Shown here in pieces: positions 17,901 to 26,039 of a stretch of 64,000 nucleotides of DNA; the first letter of the stretch is position 1, and each line of letters starts with the position of its first letter. This DNA comes from Zafaria cholistanensis (GTDB taxonomy: Bacteria; Actinomycetota; Actinomycetes; Actinomycetales; Micrococcaceae). The stretch is from positions 166,184 to 230,183 of the forward strand of contig NZ_BKDJ01000004.1 in assembly GCF_008580665.1 (NCBI RefSeq). Reading direction: 5' to 3'. The translations under genes were made by a program, and so were the position numbers. The notes beneath the pieces are model-generated. The model searched no databases. It had not been told where the DNA came from and saw only the letters and a program-made list of their open reading frames with translations.

Positions 17901-19498
17901 GCGCGCCGACCTTCGCGGGCCGAACCGCGGCCCGTGGCATCCGCTGGAGCCTGGGCGCCGTGGTGGCCAAGCAGGGCTTCCAGGTGCTGTGCGCCGTGGT
18001 CCTGGCCCGGATTCTGGGCCCATCCAGCTACGGGGTGATCAGCGCCGCCACCGTCTACATCATGTTCATGTCCCTGCTGTTGGACCAGGGGTTATCCGCA
18101 GCGCTGATCCAAAGGGAGTCGGTGGCGCGGCGCACCGCCGGGGCCGCCGCGGGGCTGAACCTGCTGATGGCGGTGGCGCTGGCCGGATTGACCGTGGCGG
18201 CCGCACCGCACCTGGCGGCTTTTTTCCGGGCCGCCGCCCTCGAACCGGTGCTGCTGCTGCTGGCGGCGGCGCTGCCGCTGAAGGCACTGTCCATCGTTCC
18301 GCGTGCCATGCTCTCCCGGGAGTTGCACTTCCGGGGCATCGGGGCGGCGGACATCGCCGCCGCAGCAGCCGGCGCCGCGGCCGGAATCTCGGCGGCCCTC
18401 CTGGGAGCGGGATACTTCGCCATCGTTCCCCAAATCCTGGCGGCGGACCTGCTCACCGCTGCCATTCTGCTGGGCGCCGCACGCGGACCGGTCCCCAACC
18501 TGCGCCTGTCCGAGGTCCGTCCGCTGCTGGCTTTCAGCGCCAGCGTCTTTGCCACCAACTGGCTGGCCTACTTCTCCCGCAACATGGACAACATTCTGGT
18601 CGGCCGGGTGTTGGGCGTGGCGGCGCTGTCCTTCTACAGCATGGCCTACAGGATCATGGTGATCCCGGTGCAGCTGATCGGCCAGACAGTCAACCGCGTA
18701 ATGTTTCCGGCCATTTCCCGCTCCGCCGGAGACCGGTCCGTGGTCGCGGGGCACCTGGCCACCACCACCCGGCTGCTGGCCATGGCGGTGATCCCGATGA
18801 TGGCGCTGGTGGCCTGCACCGCCCACGACCTGGTGCTGCTGGTCCTGGGAGAGGCCTGGCTCCCGGCGGCACCCCTGATGGCGGTGCTGGCGATCGGCGG
18901 CGCCAGGGAAACCGTCTTCTACATCACCCCGCCGCTGATGAAGGGCCTGGGCCGGGCGGGGCTGAACCTGCGCTACGAACTGCTGGCCTTCGCGCTGCAG
19001 GTCGGCGGGATCGTGGCCGGACTGCAGTTCGGCCTCCTCGGGGTCGCGGTGGGGCTCGTGGCCGCGGGCTTCCTGCTCACCCCCGTCCTGCTGGGCATCC
19101 AAAAGCGGCTTTGCGGGATCAGTGTCCGTACCCAGCTGGGCAACATCTGGCCTCCGCTGCATGCCAGCCTGTGGGCCGGAGGGGCGTACCTGGGGCTGCT
19201 GGCCGTCCCCGCCGCGCCGCCGGCCGGTGCTGCGCGACTGGCCTTGGGAGGCGCGGTGTTCCTGCTGGTGCTGGCCGCCGTCCTGTTTTTGGCACACCGC
19301 CGCCGCCTGATTGAATTCCTGTCCCTGGCACAGCCCCTCGGCAGCCGCCGGGCCCAGGCCCGTAGCGGCCGGCATGTGCAGACAGGTGCCGACACCACCG
19401 CGACACCCTCACACGAACCATCCAATCCCGCTGGCGCACCCGCGCCGGCGAACTCGGACGCCCCGGAGTCGAACCGGGCAGCAAGGAGCCACTCATGA
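17897..19498 (+). CDS. Wzx-type polysaccharide flippase
   Basis: 533 residues with about twelve to fourteen hydrophobic helices and the polysaccharide-transporter fold (MOP superfamily). The start GIRWSLGAVVAKQGFQVL, the LGPSSYGVISAATVYI segment and FYSMAYRIMVIPVQLIGQ are typical of Wzx/lipopolysaccharide-exporter members. It moves undecaprenyl-linked repeat units across the membrane. The C-terminal 60 residues are a polar Ala/Pro/Ser tail with no homology I recognise. GTG start overlaps the upstream stop and its TGA overlaps the next ATG (ATGA), so GT4, Wzx and GT2 are one tightly coupled operon. Confidence 0.88.
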   Translation: MSAPTFAGRTAARGIRWSLGAVVAKQGFQVLCAVVLARILGPSSYGVISAATVYIMFMSLLLDQGLSAALIQRESVARRTAGAAAGLNLLMAVALAGLTVAAAPHLAAFFRAAALEPVLLLLAAALPLKALSIVPRAMLSRELHFRGIGAADIAAAAAGAAAGISAALLGAGYFAIVPQILAADLLTAAILLGAARGPVPNLRLSEVRPLLAFSASVFATNWLAYFSRNMDNILVGRVLGVAALSFYSMAYRIMVIPVQLIGQTVNRVMFPAISRSAGDRSVVAGHLATTTRLLAMAVIPMMALVACTAHDLVLLVLGEAWLPAAPLMAVLAIGGARETVFYITPPLMKGLGRAGLNLRYELLAFALQVGGIVAGLQFGLLGVAVGLVAAGFLLTPVLLGIQKRLCGISVRTQLGNIWPPLHASLWAGGAYLGLLAVPAAPPAGAARLALGGAVFLLVLAAVLFLAHRRRLIEFLSLAQPLGSRRAQARSGRHVQTGADTTATPSHEPSNPAGAPAPANSDAPESNRAARSHS

Positions 19499-20439
19499 GC
19501 GAGACCACTCCGGCGGAGACCGTCGTCATTGCCGTGCTGACCTTCCGCCGGCCCGAGGACATCGCCCTGGCACTGCCGCGGCTGGCCGCCCAGGCCCTGG
19601 ACGCGCAGGCCGCGGCCCGCGTGCTGGTGATCGACAACGATCCGGACGCCAGCGCCCGGGAGGCCGTCCAAGCGGCAGCGGCCGAATCCGCCGCGCGGGT
19701 CGACTACGTGCATGAGCCCCGCCCCGGCATCGCCGCGGCCCGCAACCGGGCCCTGCGCGAAGCCGCGGATGCCAGCCTGCTGGTGTTCATCGACGACGAC
19801 GAGGTGCCGGCTGCCGGCTGGCTTAACCACCTGCTGCAGACCTACCGCGACACGGGCGCGGCAGCCGTGGTCGGCCCCGTCATTTCGGAGTTTGCCGCCG
19901 AACCGGGTCCCTGGATCCAGGCCGGCGACTTCTTCCGCCGGAGGCGGCTGCCCACCGGAACCGAAGTCGATGTCGCGGCCACCAACAACCTCCTGCTGGA
20001 CATGGAAAGGATCCGCGCCCTGGACCTCGAATTCGATGAACGCTTCGGCCTCAGCGGAGGTTCCGACACGCTTTTCACCCGGTCGCTGGCAGCGCGGGGA
20101 GGGCGGATGGTCTGGTGCGACGAAGCCGTGGTGGTGGACAACGTGCCGCGGGGACGGCTGACCCGCGGCTGGGTGTTGCGCCGCGCCCTGCGCAGCGGAA
20201 ACTCCGCCAGCCGGGTCACCCTGGAACTTTCCCGTGACGGAATTCACACTTTGGCCGCCCGGCTGCGCCTGCTGGGACCGGGAACGGTGCGGCTCGCGGG
20301 CGGGTCCCTGCGCTACGCGGTGGGTCTCCTGTCCCGCTCCCTTTCGCACGAGGCTAAGGGATTGAGGACCGCGGCGCGGGGCTTGGGAATGGTGTCGGGG
20401 GCCTTCGGGTACGTGTACGCCGAGTACCGGAGGAAGTAG
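19495..20439 (+). CDS. glycosyltransferase family 2
   Basis: 314 residues in the GT-A fold. The N-terminal VVIAVLTFRRPEDIALAL, the acceptor-side RPGIAAARNRAL and the metal-binding FIDDDEVP (DxD) are the family hallmarks; GGSDTLFTRSLAARG and VVDNVPRGR match the catalytic-base region. It is a cytoplasmic or membrane-associated transferase that adds a sugar to the lipid-linked repeat. It is the last gene of the operon, followed by a hairpin at 20445-20478. ATG overlaps the Wzx stop. Confidence 0.9.
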   Translation: MSETTPAETVVIAVLTFRRPEDIALALPRLAAQALDAQAAARVLVIDNDPDASAREAVQAAAAESAARVDYVHEPRPGIAAARNRALREAADASLLVFIDDDEVPAAGWLNHLLQTYRDTGAAAVVGPVISEFAAEPGPWIQAGDFFRRRRLPTGTEVDVAATNNLLLDMERIRALDLEFDERFGLSGGSDTLFTRSLAARGGRMVWCDEAVVVDNVPRGRLTRGWVLRRALRSGNSASRVTLELSRDGIHTLAARLRLLGPGTVRLAGGSLRYAVGLLSRSLSHEAKGLRTAARGLGMVSGAFGYVYAEYRRK

Positions 20440-20444
20440 CCGTT

Positions 20445-20478
20445 TCCCGGGGGCCTACCCTACGGCGGTCCCCCGGGA
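20445..20478 (+). terminator. hairpin after the GT4-Wzx-GT2 operon
   Basis: Arms TCCCGGGGG (20445-20453) and CCCCCGGGA (20470-20478) pair over 9 bp with a 16-base loop, starting 6 bases after the GT2 stop. No T run follows. It precedes the separate promoter of the beta-helix gene. Confidence 0.55.
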
Positions 20479-20491
20479 GGGAAGGGTGCGG

Positions 20492-20524
20492 TTGGACATC
20501 GGTAACGATTCGATTACGATCGAA
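20492..20524 (+). promoter_or_regulatory. promoter with palindromic operator for the beta-helix gene
   Basis: TTGGAC (20492-20497) and TACGAT (20515-20520) are spaced exactly 17 bases, a good SigA-type promoter. A palindrome TTCGAT-TACG-ATCGAA (20509-20524) covers the -10, with an outer AACG/CGTT pair at 20504 and 20530. That placement would let a bound protein block RNA polymerase. The start codon is at 20563, giving a leader of about 35 bases. Confidence 0.6.
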
Positions 20525-20562
20525 CACGTTGTCCGGCTTCCCCGACTCTTAGGTTCAGACAG

Positions 20563-22365
20563 ATGCACACCGCGCACAAGACTCCTTCCTCCCGAGCAAC
20601 CGCTTCCCCGGCGCACCGCGCCCCGGTTTCCCCTTTGCGGAAAGCAGCAGGACCGTTGGCCGTCCTGGCCGCCGCCGCCACACTGGCGGCCGGTTTCACG
20701 GCTACGGCGCCGGCGGACGCCGCCGGAACCACCCTCGCCCAGGATTCCTTCACCCGCACGGCGGCCGCCGGATGGGGTAAGGCCGCCCAGGGCGGCACCT
20801 GGTCCTCGGCCGCGGGCCTGAGCGTCAACAACGGCGCCGGAAAGATCTCCCTGGCAGCTGGCCAGGGGCGCACTTCCACGCTTTCCGGCCTCTCGCAGGC
20901 CAACTCCGACACCACCGTCACCGCCACGCTGGACAAGCTGCCCAGCGCCGGCGCCGGCTACCTCTACGTGACCGGCCGCCAGGTGGGCGCGGACCAGTAC
21001 CGCGCCAAGGTACGCATCCAGGCCGACGGTTCGGTCCGGGTCGAAGCCGCCCGAGTGGTGGGCGGGGCCGAGAAAGCCATCGCCTCCCGCACCATCGACG
21101 GCCTGAAGTACTCGGCCGGACAGAAGCTCAACATTCGGGTGAAGGTCACCGGAAGCGCTCCGACCACCGTTTCCGCCAAGGCCTGGGCCGCTGGGGCCAG
21201 CGAGCCGGCAGCCTGGCAGGCCACGGGCACCGATACCGCGCCGTCGCTGCAGAAGTCCGGCAGCATCGCGCTGGGGGCTTACGTGTCCGGTTCAGCCAGG
21301 AATGCCCCGATCACCGCGACGTACGACAATCTGCAAAGCCTCCAGGCGGCTGCCGCCGGCAGCACCCCGGTGCAGGCCCCCAGCGTCCCACCGGTCGCCA
21401 AGCTCTCCACCGGCACGCCGTCGTCGTCCACCAACGCCAGCCGTACCTCCCTGGTGGCCGGGACCTACAAGCCCGCCGCCGGCACCACCGGCGTGCCGGA
21501 CGGCCTCAAGCTCACCCCCTACAACACCGGCGGGGCCGACCTGGTCATCACCAAGGACGGCACGGTGCTCGATGGCCTGGAGATCTGGGGCGACATCAAG
21601 GTGCGTGCCAAGAACGTGACCATCAAGAACAGCCGGCTGCACGGCGGGAACAAGATCCCCTCGGGCAACACCGGGATCATCGACGCCACCAACGCCAATG
21701 TCTCCAACCTGGTCGTCCAGGACAGCACGCTGGATCCGCAGCGTCCCTCGTACTACCGCGACGGCATCGTGGGCCACGACTACACGGCGCTGCGCAACGA
21801 GATCGCGCACACCAACGACGGCTTGGGCATCTTCAACCGCCCGGGTGGACCCACTGCGGCCAACGTCACCGCCTCCGGCAATTACATCCACACACTGACG
21901 TTCTGGAGCAACGACCCGGCGCACTCGGACGGCACCCACAATGACGGCATCCAGGTCCAGGGCGGCACCAACATCAAGATCGTGGGCAACACCATCGATG
22001 CCTTCGTCCAGACCGGCAGCGGCAGCGCCCGCAGCCCGCGGCATCCGCATGCCGGTATCGGCATCCTGCTGCAGCAGAACGTCTCCAAGCTCGGGAACGT
22101 GGTGGTGGAGGACAACTACGTGGACGGCGGCCAGACCAGCATCAACATCGATCACACCGCCTCCAAGCAGAGCAACATCACGGTGACGGTCAGGGAGAAC
22201 AACCTGGGCCGGAACCAGTTCGACTTTGGCGGCGGCTCCAAGTACCCGATCCGCATCATCAAGAAGTCCGCGTCCACCGTGACGGGACTGTTCACCAACC
22301 GCTGGGCGGACACCAAGGTGGCGCTCACCGAAAGCAAGACCGGAGGCATCCGCTTCAACTCCTGA
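20563..22365 (+). CDS. secreted right-handed beta-helix protein with N-terminal GWG-type domain
   Basis: 600 residues. A Sec signal peptide with a long polar n-region (hydrophobic core about 29-46, cleavage near ADAAG, residue 54) is followed by a roughly 200-residue beta-rich domain (about 57-265) opening DSFTRTAAAGWG and ending ITATYDNLQ. This same domain occurs in the two PKD proteins downstream. The C-terminal 300 residues are a parallel beta-helix with repeating N-x-I/V-x-N ladders (VTIKNSRLHGG, IVGNTIDAF, VVEDNYVDGG), the fold of polysaccharide lyases and hydrolases; acidic positions in GIFNRPGG and HSDGTHNDGIQV could be catalytic. A polymer-cleaving or polymer-binding role is inference. 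It has its own promoter, and a strong terminator follows. Confidence 0.82.
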   Translation: MHTAHKTPSSRATASPAHRAPVSPLRKAAGPLAVLAAAATLAAGFTATAPADAAGTTLAQDSFTRTAAAGWGKAAQGGTWSSAAGLSVNNGAGKISLAAGQGRTSTLSGLSQANSDTTVTATLDKLPSAGAGYLYVTGRQVGADQYRAKVRIQADGSVRVEAARVVGGAEKAIASRTIDGLKYSAGQKLNIRVKVTGSAPTTVSAKAWAAGASEPAAWQATGTDTAPSLQKSGSIALGAYVSGSARNAPITATYDNLQSLQAAAAGSTPVQAPSVPPVAKLSTGTPSSSTNASRTSLVAGTYKPAAGTTGVPDGLKLTPYNTGGADLVITKDGTVLDGLEIWGDIKVRAKNVTIKNSRLHGGNKIPSGNTGIIDATNANVSNLVVQDSTLDPQRPSYYRDGIVGHDYTALRNEIAHTNDGLGIFNRPGGPTAANVTASGNYIHTLTFWSNDPAHSDGTHNDGIQVQGGTNIKIVGNTIDAFVQTGSGSARSPRHPHAGIGILLQQNVSKLGNVVVEDNYVDGGQTSINIDHTASKQSNITVTVRENNLGRNQFDFGGGSKYPIRIIKKSASTVTGLFTNRWADTKVALTESKTGGIRFNS

Positions 22366-22409
22366 CCGGCGCATCCGGCGGGCCGTGCGCGGGAATCCCC
22401 GGCGGGCCC

Positions 22410-22447
22410 GGGTAAGGGGCGGGACTGTATAGTCCCGCCCCTTACCC
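22410..22447. terminator. perfect 17-bp bidirectional hairpin terminator
   Basis: Arms 22410-22426 and 22431-22447 pair perfectly over 17 bp with loop GTAT. It lies between two converging genes, the beta-helix gene (stop 22365) and the PKD protein gene (stop 22528), so it can end transcription from both sides. Confidence 0.88.
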
Positions 22448-22527
22448 TTCCCGGGCGCAGGTCAGCGGGTGCCACTGGCCCCCAATCCGCCCGCCCCGGT
22501 CATCCTGCCGTGGTCACCCTGCCCCGG

Positions 22528-25104
22528 TCATCCTGCCGCCGGGGCCCGGACCTCCAGGCCGTCGAACGTCGCCACCACAGGGGTGTTGGTGGTGGAACCG
22601 GAAATGTAGGCGCCCAGCCCCACCGCGCCCGGGGCCTGCAGCGCGGCGGTGTTGTCCGTAGCCTGGACGTGCCAGGCCGCCGGTTCGGCCGCCCCGGCAT
22701 GCCAGGCCTTCGCCCGGATGGCCGTGGGGTTGGTCCCGGCCACCTGGACGCGGACATTGACCTGGTTTCCGGCAGCGAGGGCGCCGGCGACATTCGCCTG
22801 CGCCAAGGTGGTTTGGGTGCCCGCCTGCCGGGCCACCGCCAGGGTCAAGGCCCCGCTGGAGGCCGCCTTCAGCTGGGCCCAGTACCGGTTGGCGCTGTCG
22901 ATGCGGCGTCCGACCACGGAGACGTAGGTCCCCGAGCCGTTGCCGACGGGGGCTGCGGAGACCCGAACCGTGGTGTCGGTGGAGGTCAGGGACACGCCGC
23001 CCAGAAATGCGCTGGGACCTTGGCCGCCGGATGCCATTCGGATCCGCCCCTGTCCTTCGGCCACCGAGAAGTACGCCGACGAGCCCTGCAGCGTCCACGC
23101 GCCACCGGTGTCCGCGCTCCCCCAGCCGGCGGCCAGGTTCCGCCCGAAGCCGTCCGCGGCAAGGACCCCGGCCGGCGGTGTTGCACCGCCCGCCGTGACC
23201 GTGCCGGTGGTGGAGCTGGTGGCCCCGCCGTTATCGGTCACGGTCAGGCGCACCGTGTAGGTGCCCGCCGCCGCATAGGTGTGCGAGGCCGTGGCCCCCG
23301 TGGCCGTGGCCCCGTCGCCAAACTCCCACGCATAGGAGGCAATCGTGCCATCCGCATCCGTGGAACCGGACCCGTCCACCGCAACCGCCAGCCCCTCCGC
23401 CGAGGAAGTGAAGCTGGCGCTTGGCGGGGTGTTGGCCGCGCCCCCGCCACCAACCGGGACGGTGACCGTCACCGTATCCCCGCGGGTCTCGTTGCCCAGC
23501 GGATCGACTGCGAAGATGCGGTATGAATGGGTGCCCGCAGCCAGCCCGGAATCGGTGAACTCCAGCGTGGGCCGTTGCCAGAAGGTCGACTCCCGGGTTA
23601 CCTGACCCGCGGGGGAGGCAATGTTGCCGTTGCGGATGATCCGGTAGGTCAGGTTGGTGTTGTCGCGGTCCCAGTTCGCCTGCCACCGCACCCGCACCGT
23701 GCCCGGGGAGAGGTAGGCCAGCGTCGGCCTGAAGTTTGCCCCGCTTACCCGCGGCCCGTCCCTGTTCGGTGCCAGCGAGCGCACCGCAAAGCGCACCAGG
23801 CCCTGTTGCGGACGGCCGTTGACGTTGCGGAATTCTCCGGCCATCACCACGTACTGCTCATTGCCCGCCACGGCCCAGGGGCCCTGGTTCTGGCCCGAGG
23901 CCGTGCCGGTGTCCAGGTCGGGGAACCAGTTGAGCACGGAAGGCGCCGCCACCCCGGTGAAGCTCGGGTAGCCGTGGATGTCCCGTGTCATGACTCCCGT
24001 GGCTGCCCTGCTGAAAGCCACGGCACGGTGCCAGGTGCGGGGGGAGGTTTCGGGGAAGCCGCCCAGGTTCCCGCAGTAGTGGGCATGGCCGGCGGTGTAG
24101 ACCGCGGTGGAGGATGCCCAGATCCCGTAGGTGTCCCCGTGGCAGTCCTCCACCCAGTGGATGTTGCCGTCCGACCATCTTGCGGCAAATCCGCCCTCCA
24201 GGTTGCCTCCGGTGCCAAAGATGTATCCGGTGCCGTAGACGTTGGTGCCGTCGGAGGACAGCGAAAGAATCGCCGAATCGCTGCCTCCGTTACGCACCGT
24301 GTTGTTGGCGTTGAACGGCAGGGACGCCCCCGTGGTGGCGTTGACCCGGCCCAGGCCGTAGCCGGGCCGGTTGGAACCGTTGAGCGTGGTGAAGGCGCCC
24401 CCCACCACTATTTGGGTCGAATCCGGGGAGGCGACCAGGGCGTTCACCCGCAGGTTGGCGGAGGGGTTCCAGCCCAGCAGCGCCCCATCGGCCGGGCGCA
24501 TCGCAGCGAGCCGCGTGCGGGTGGCGGTTCCCACAGTGCCGAAGTTCCCGCCGACGTAGACCGCCGAGTTGGTGACGGTGATGGCACGCACCTGTCCGCC
24601 GACCCGGGGGCGGAAGCTGGCGATCAGCGCCCCGGTGGAGGGGTTCAGCGCCGCCACCCGCCAGACCTGCGTCCCGTTCACCGAGGTGAAGTCCCCGCCC
24701 ACGTAGATCCGCGACCCGTCCGGGGCCGCCGCGATGGTCAGGGCCTGGGCGTTCAGGGACGGCGCGAAGGTCGTGATCAGCGCCCCGGTGGTCAGGTCGT
24801 AGGCCATGATGTTGTTGCGCACCACCGTTTGGGAGCCCGGCGCGGCGCCGGCGGGCCGCGCGCGGGTGAAGCGGCCCGCCACATAGACGGTGTTTCCCAC
24901 CACCACCTGCTGCCACGCGACGCCGTCGTGCTGGGCCGTGGGCAGCGGATCCGAGGACACCGTGACCGGGGTCCGCGGATCGTTCGGGTTGACCGGAGCC
25001 GTGTCCGCCGCCGCCGGGATGCCCCCCGACATCCCCAGGGCAGCGACCAGCACAAAGCCGATCACCGCCGCGATCCACCTTCGGAACGTTGCTGTGGGTC
25101 TCAT
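22528..25104 (-). CDS. secreted PKD-domain surface protein (858 aa)
   Basis: Signal peptide (about 1-33, ending AAADTAP), then about 400 residues of repeated beta-propeller-like strands (NTVYVAGRFT, SRIYVGGDFTSVNG, TQIVVGGAFTTLNG), a fibronectin-III-like segment (about 470-550), one PKD domain (561-631, SYAWEFGDGAT and AAGTYTVRLTVTD) and a GWG-type domain (646-856, DGFGRNLAAGWG to ATFDGLEV). No LPXTG or C-terminal anchor is visible, so it is probably released or held by binding. ATG at 25104 has AGGGAGGA upstream. The first 550 residues are paralogous to the 1419-residue protein in the same operon. Last gene of that operon, 11 bases after the glycosyltransferase. Confidence 0.85.
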   Translation of the reverse strand: MRPTATFRRWIAAVIGFVLVAALGMSGGIPAAADTAPVNPNDPRTPVTVSSDPLPTAQHDGVAWQQVVVGNTVYVAGRFTRARPAGAAPGSQTVVRNNIMAYDLTTGALITTFAPSLNAQALTIAAAPDGSRIYVGGDFTSVNGTQVWRVAALNPSTGALIASFRPRVGGQVRAITVTNSAVYVGGNFGTVGTATRTRLAAMRPADGALLGWNPSANLRVNALVASPDSTQIVVGGAFTTLNGSNRPGYGLGRVNATTGASLPFNANNTVRNGGSDSAILSLSSDGTNVYGTGYIFGTGGNLEGGFAARWSDGNIHWVEDCHGDTYGIWASSTAVYTAGHAHYCGNLGGFPETSPRTWHRAVAFSRAATGVMTRDIHGYPSFTGVAAPSVLNWFPDLDTGTASGQNQGPWAVAGNEQYVVMAGEFRNVNGRPQQGLVRFAVRSLAPNRDGPRVSGANFRPTLAYLSPGTVRVRWQANWDRDNTNLTYRIIRNGNIASPAGQVTRESTFWQRPTLEFTDSGLAAGTHSYRIFAVDPLGNETRGDTVTVTVPVGGGGAANTPPSASFTSSAEGLAVAVDGSGSTDADGTIASYAWEFGDGATATGATASHTYAAAGTYTVRLTVTDNGGATSSTTGTVTAGGATPPAGVLAADGFGRNLAAGWGSADTGGAWTLQGSSAYFSVAEGQGRIRMASGGQGPSAFLGGVSLTSTDTTVRVSAAPVGNGSGTYVSVVGRRIDSANRYWAQLKAASSGALTLAVARQAGTQTTLAQANVAGALAAGNQVNVRVQVAGTNPTAIRAKAWHAGAAEPAAWHVQATDNTAALQAPGAVGLGAYISGSTTNTPVVATFDGLEVRAPAAG

Positions 25105-25115
25105 GGCAATCCTCC

Positions 25116-26039
25116 CTAGTTCAAGCTGGATACCTCCCGCGCACGGCTGAGAAGGGCAACGTCCTGCTCCGTGTAGAGCCTGGAGAAGACCGCGTCGTTG
25201 CCGTTGCCGATCACGTTGCCGGCCAGCAGGGTCTGTTCCTGCGTGCCCGGGAGGAGTGGGAAGTGCCTGGGCCGTGGGGCCACTTGGCGAACCTTGGTGC
25301 CGGTGCGAAGGGCCGCCCAGTGCAGCCAGATGTCGTCGGTGGACGGGCACACCGCGCGGAAGGCCCGGCCCCGCGCCGCCAGGTCCGCCAGCAGGGCCGG
25401 CGGGTAGAGCACCCCGGAGACGCCCGTGGCGAAGTGCGCCACCGACGCCGAGGTGTCCCGGCACCGTGCCCACCCGGCGTAGGGGGCAATCCCGCCCTCC
25501 TCGACGCCGACCACGCTGGCCCAATGGCAGTTCACCGCGTCCGGATGCTCCAGGTAGCCCCGGTAGAGATCAAACAGCCAGTTGCGCGGGTAAAGGATGT
25601 CGTCGTCCGCCGTCGCCAGCGGCAAGCGCCCGTCCTCACCCGTGGCCTCCAGGTACGGGTAGTACTTGGTGTGCGGACCCAGGTTGTCGCAAAGCCTGAT
25701 GCTCAGCCCCCGCCGCTGCAGCCTCCGCAGGGAGGGCGGCAGCTGCGCGTAGGCGTCCGCGTCGTCGAGCCAGAGGATCAGTTCCCGCGGCCGCACCCGG
25801 CCCCGGGCGATGGATTCGATGGCCAGCGCCACCGTGCCGATCCTCTGGCCGTAGCTGGTCAGGGACACGGCCACCGGCGTCTCCCCCAGCACCGATGCGG
25901 TGGCGAAGCGGTTACGGAGCCGCAGCCCCGCCGCCAGCACGTGGGCATGGATCCGTTTGGCCTTTTTCTTCAGCCGCCGCAGGGCGGCCCGGGGAGCACC
26001 GGGCCGCGCGTGCGTCGCGCGCGTCTGGGTGATGGTCAT
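25116..26039 (-). CDS. glycosyltransferase-like protein (DxD type)
   Basis: 307 residues. After a basic, Arg/Lys-rich N-terminus (RRLKKKAKRIHAHVL) comes PVAVSLTSYGQR, an aspartate pair in ILWLDDADAY, and ATADDDILYPRNWL, the DDD metal site of GT-A enzymes. A late acidic pair in PSTDDIWLHW could hold the base. No TM helix, so cytoplasmic. ATG overlaps the stop of the giant PKD gene (ATGA), so it is made with the two secreted proteins and may glycosylate them or their ligand before export; this role is inference. The family resembles uncharacterised polysaccharide-cluster transferases. Confidence 0.78.
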   Translation of the reverse strand: MTITQTRATHARPGAPRAALRRLKKKAKRIHAHVLAAGLRLRNRFATASVLGETPVAVSLTSYGQRIGTVALAIESIARGRVRPRELILWLDDADAYAQLPPSLRRLQRRGLSIRLCDNLGPHTKYYPYLEATGEDGRLPLATADDDILYPRNWLFDLYRGYLEHPDAVNCHWASVVGVEEGGIAPYAGWARCRDTSASVAHFATGVSGVLYPPALLADLAARGRAFRAVCPSTDDIWLHWAALRTGTKVRQVAPRPRHFPLLPGTQEQTLLAGNVIGNGNDAVFSRLYTEQDVALLSRAREVSSLN

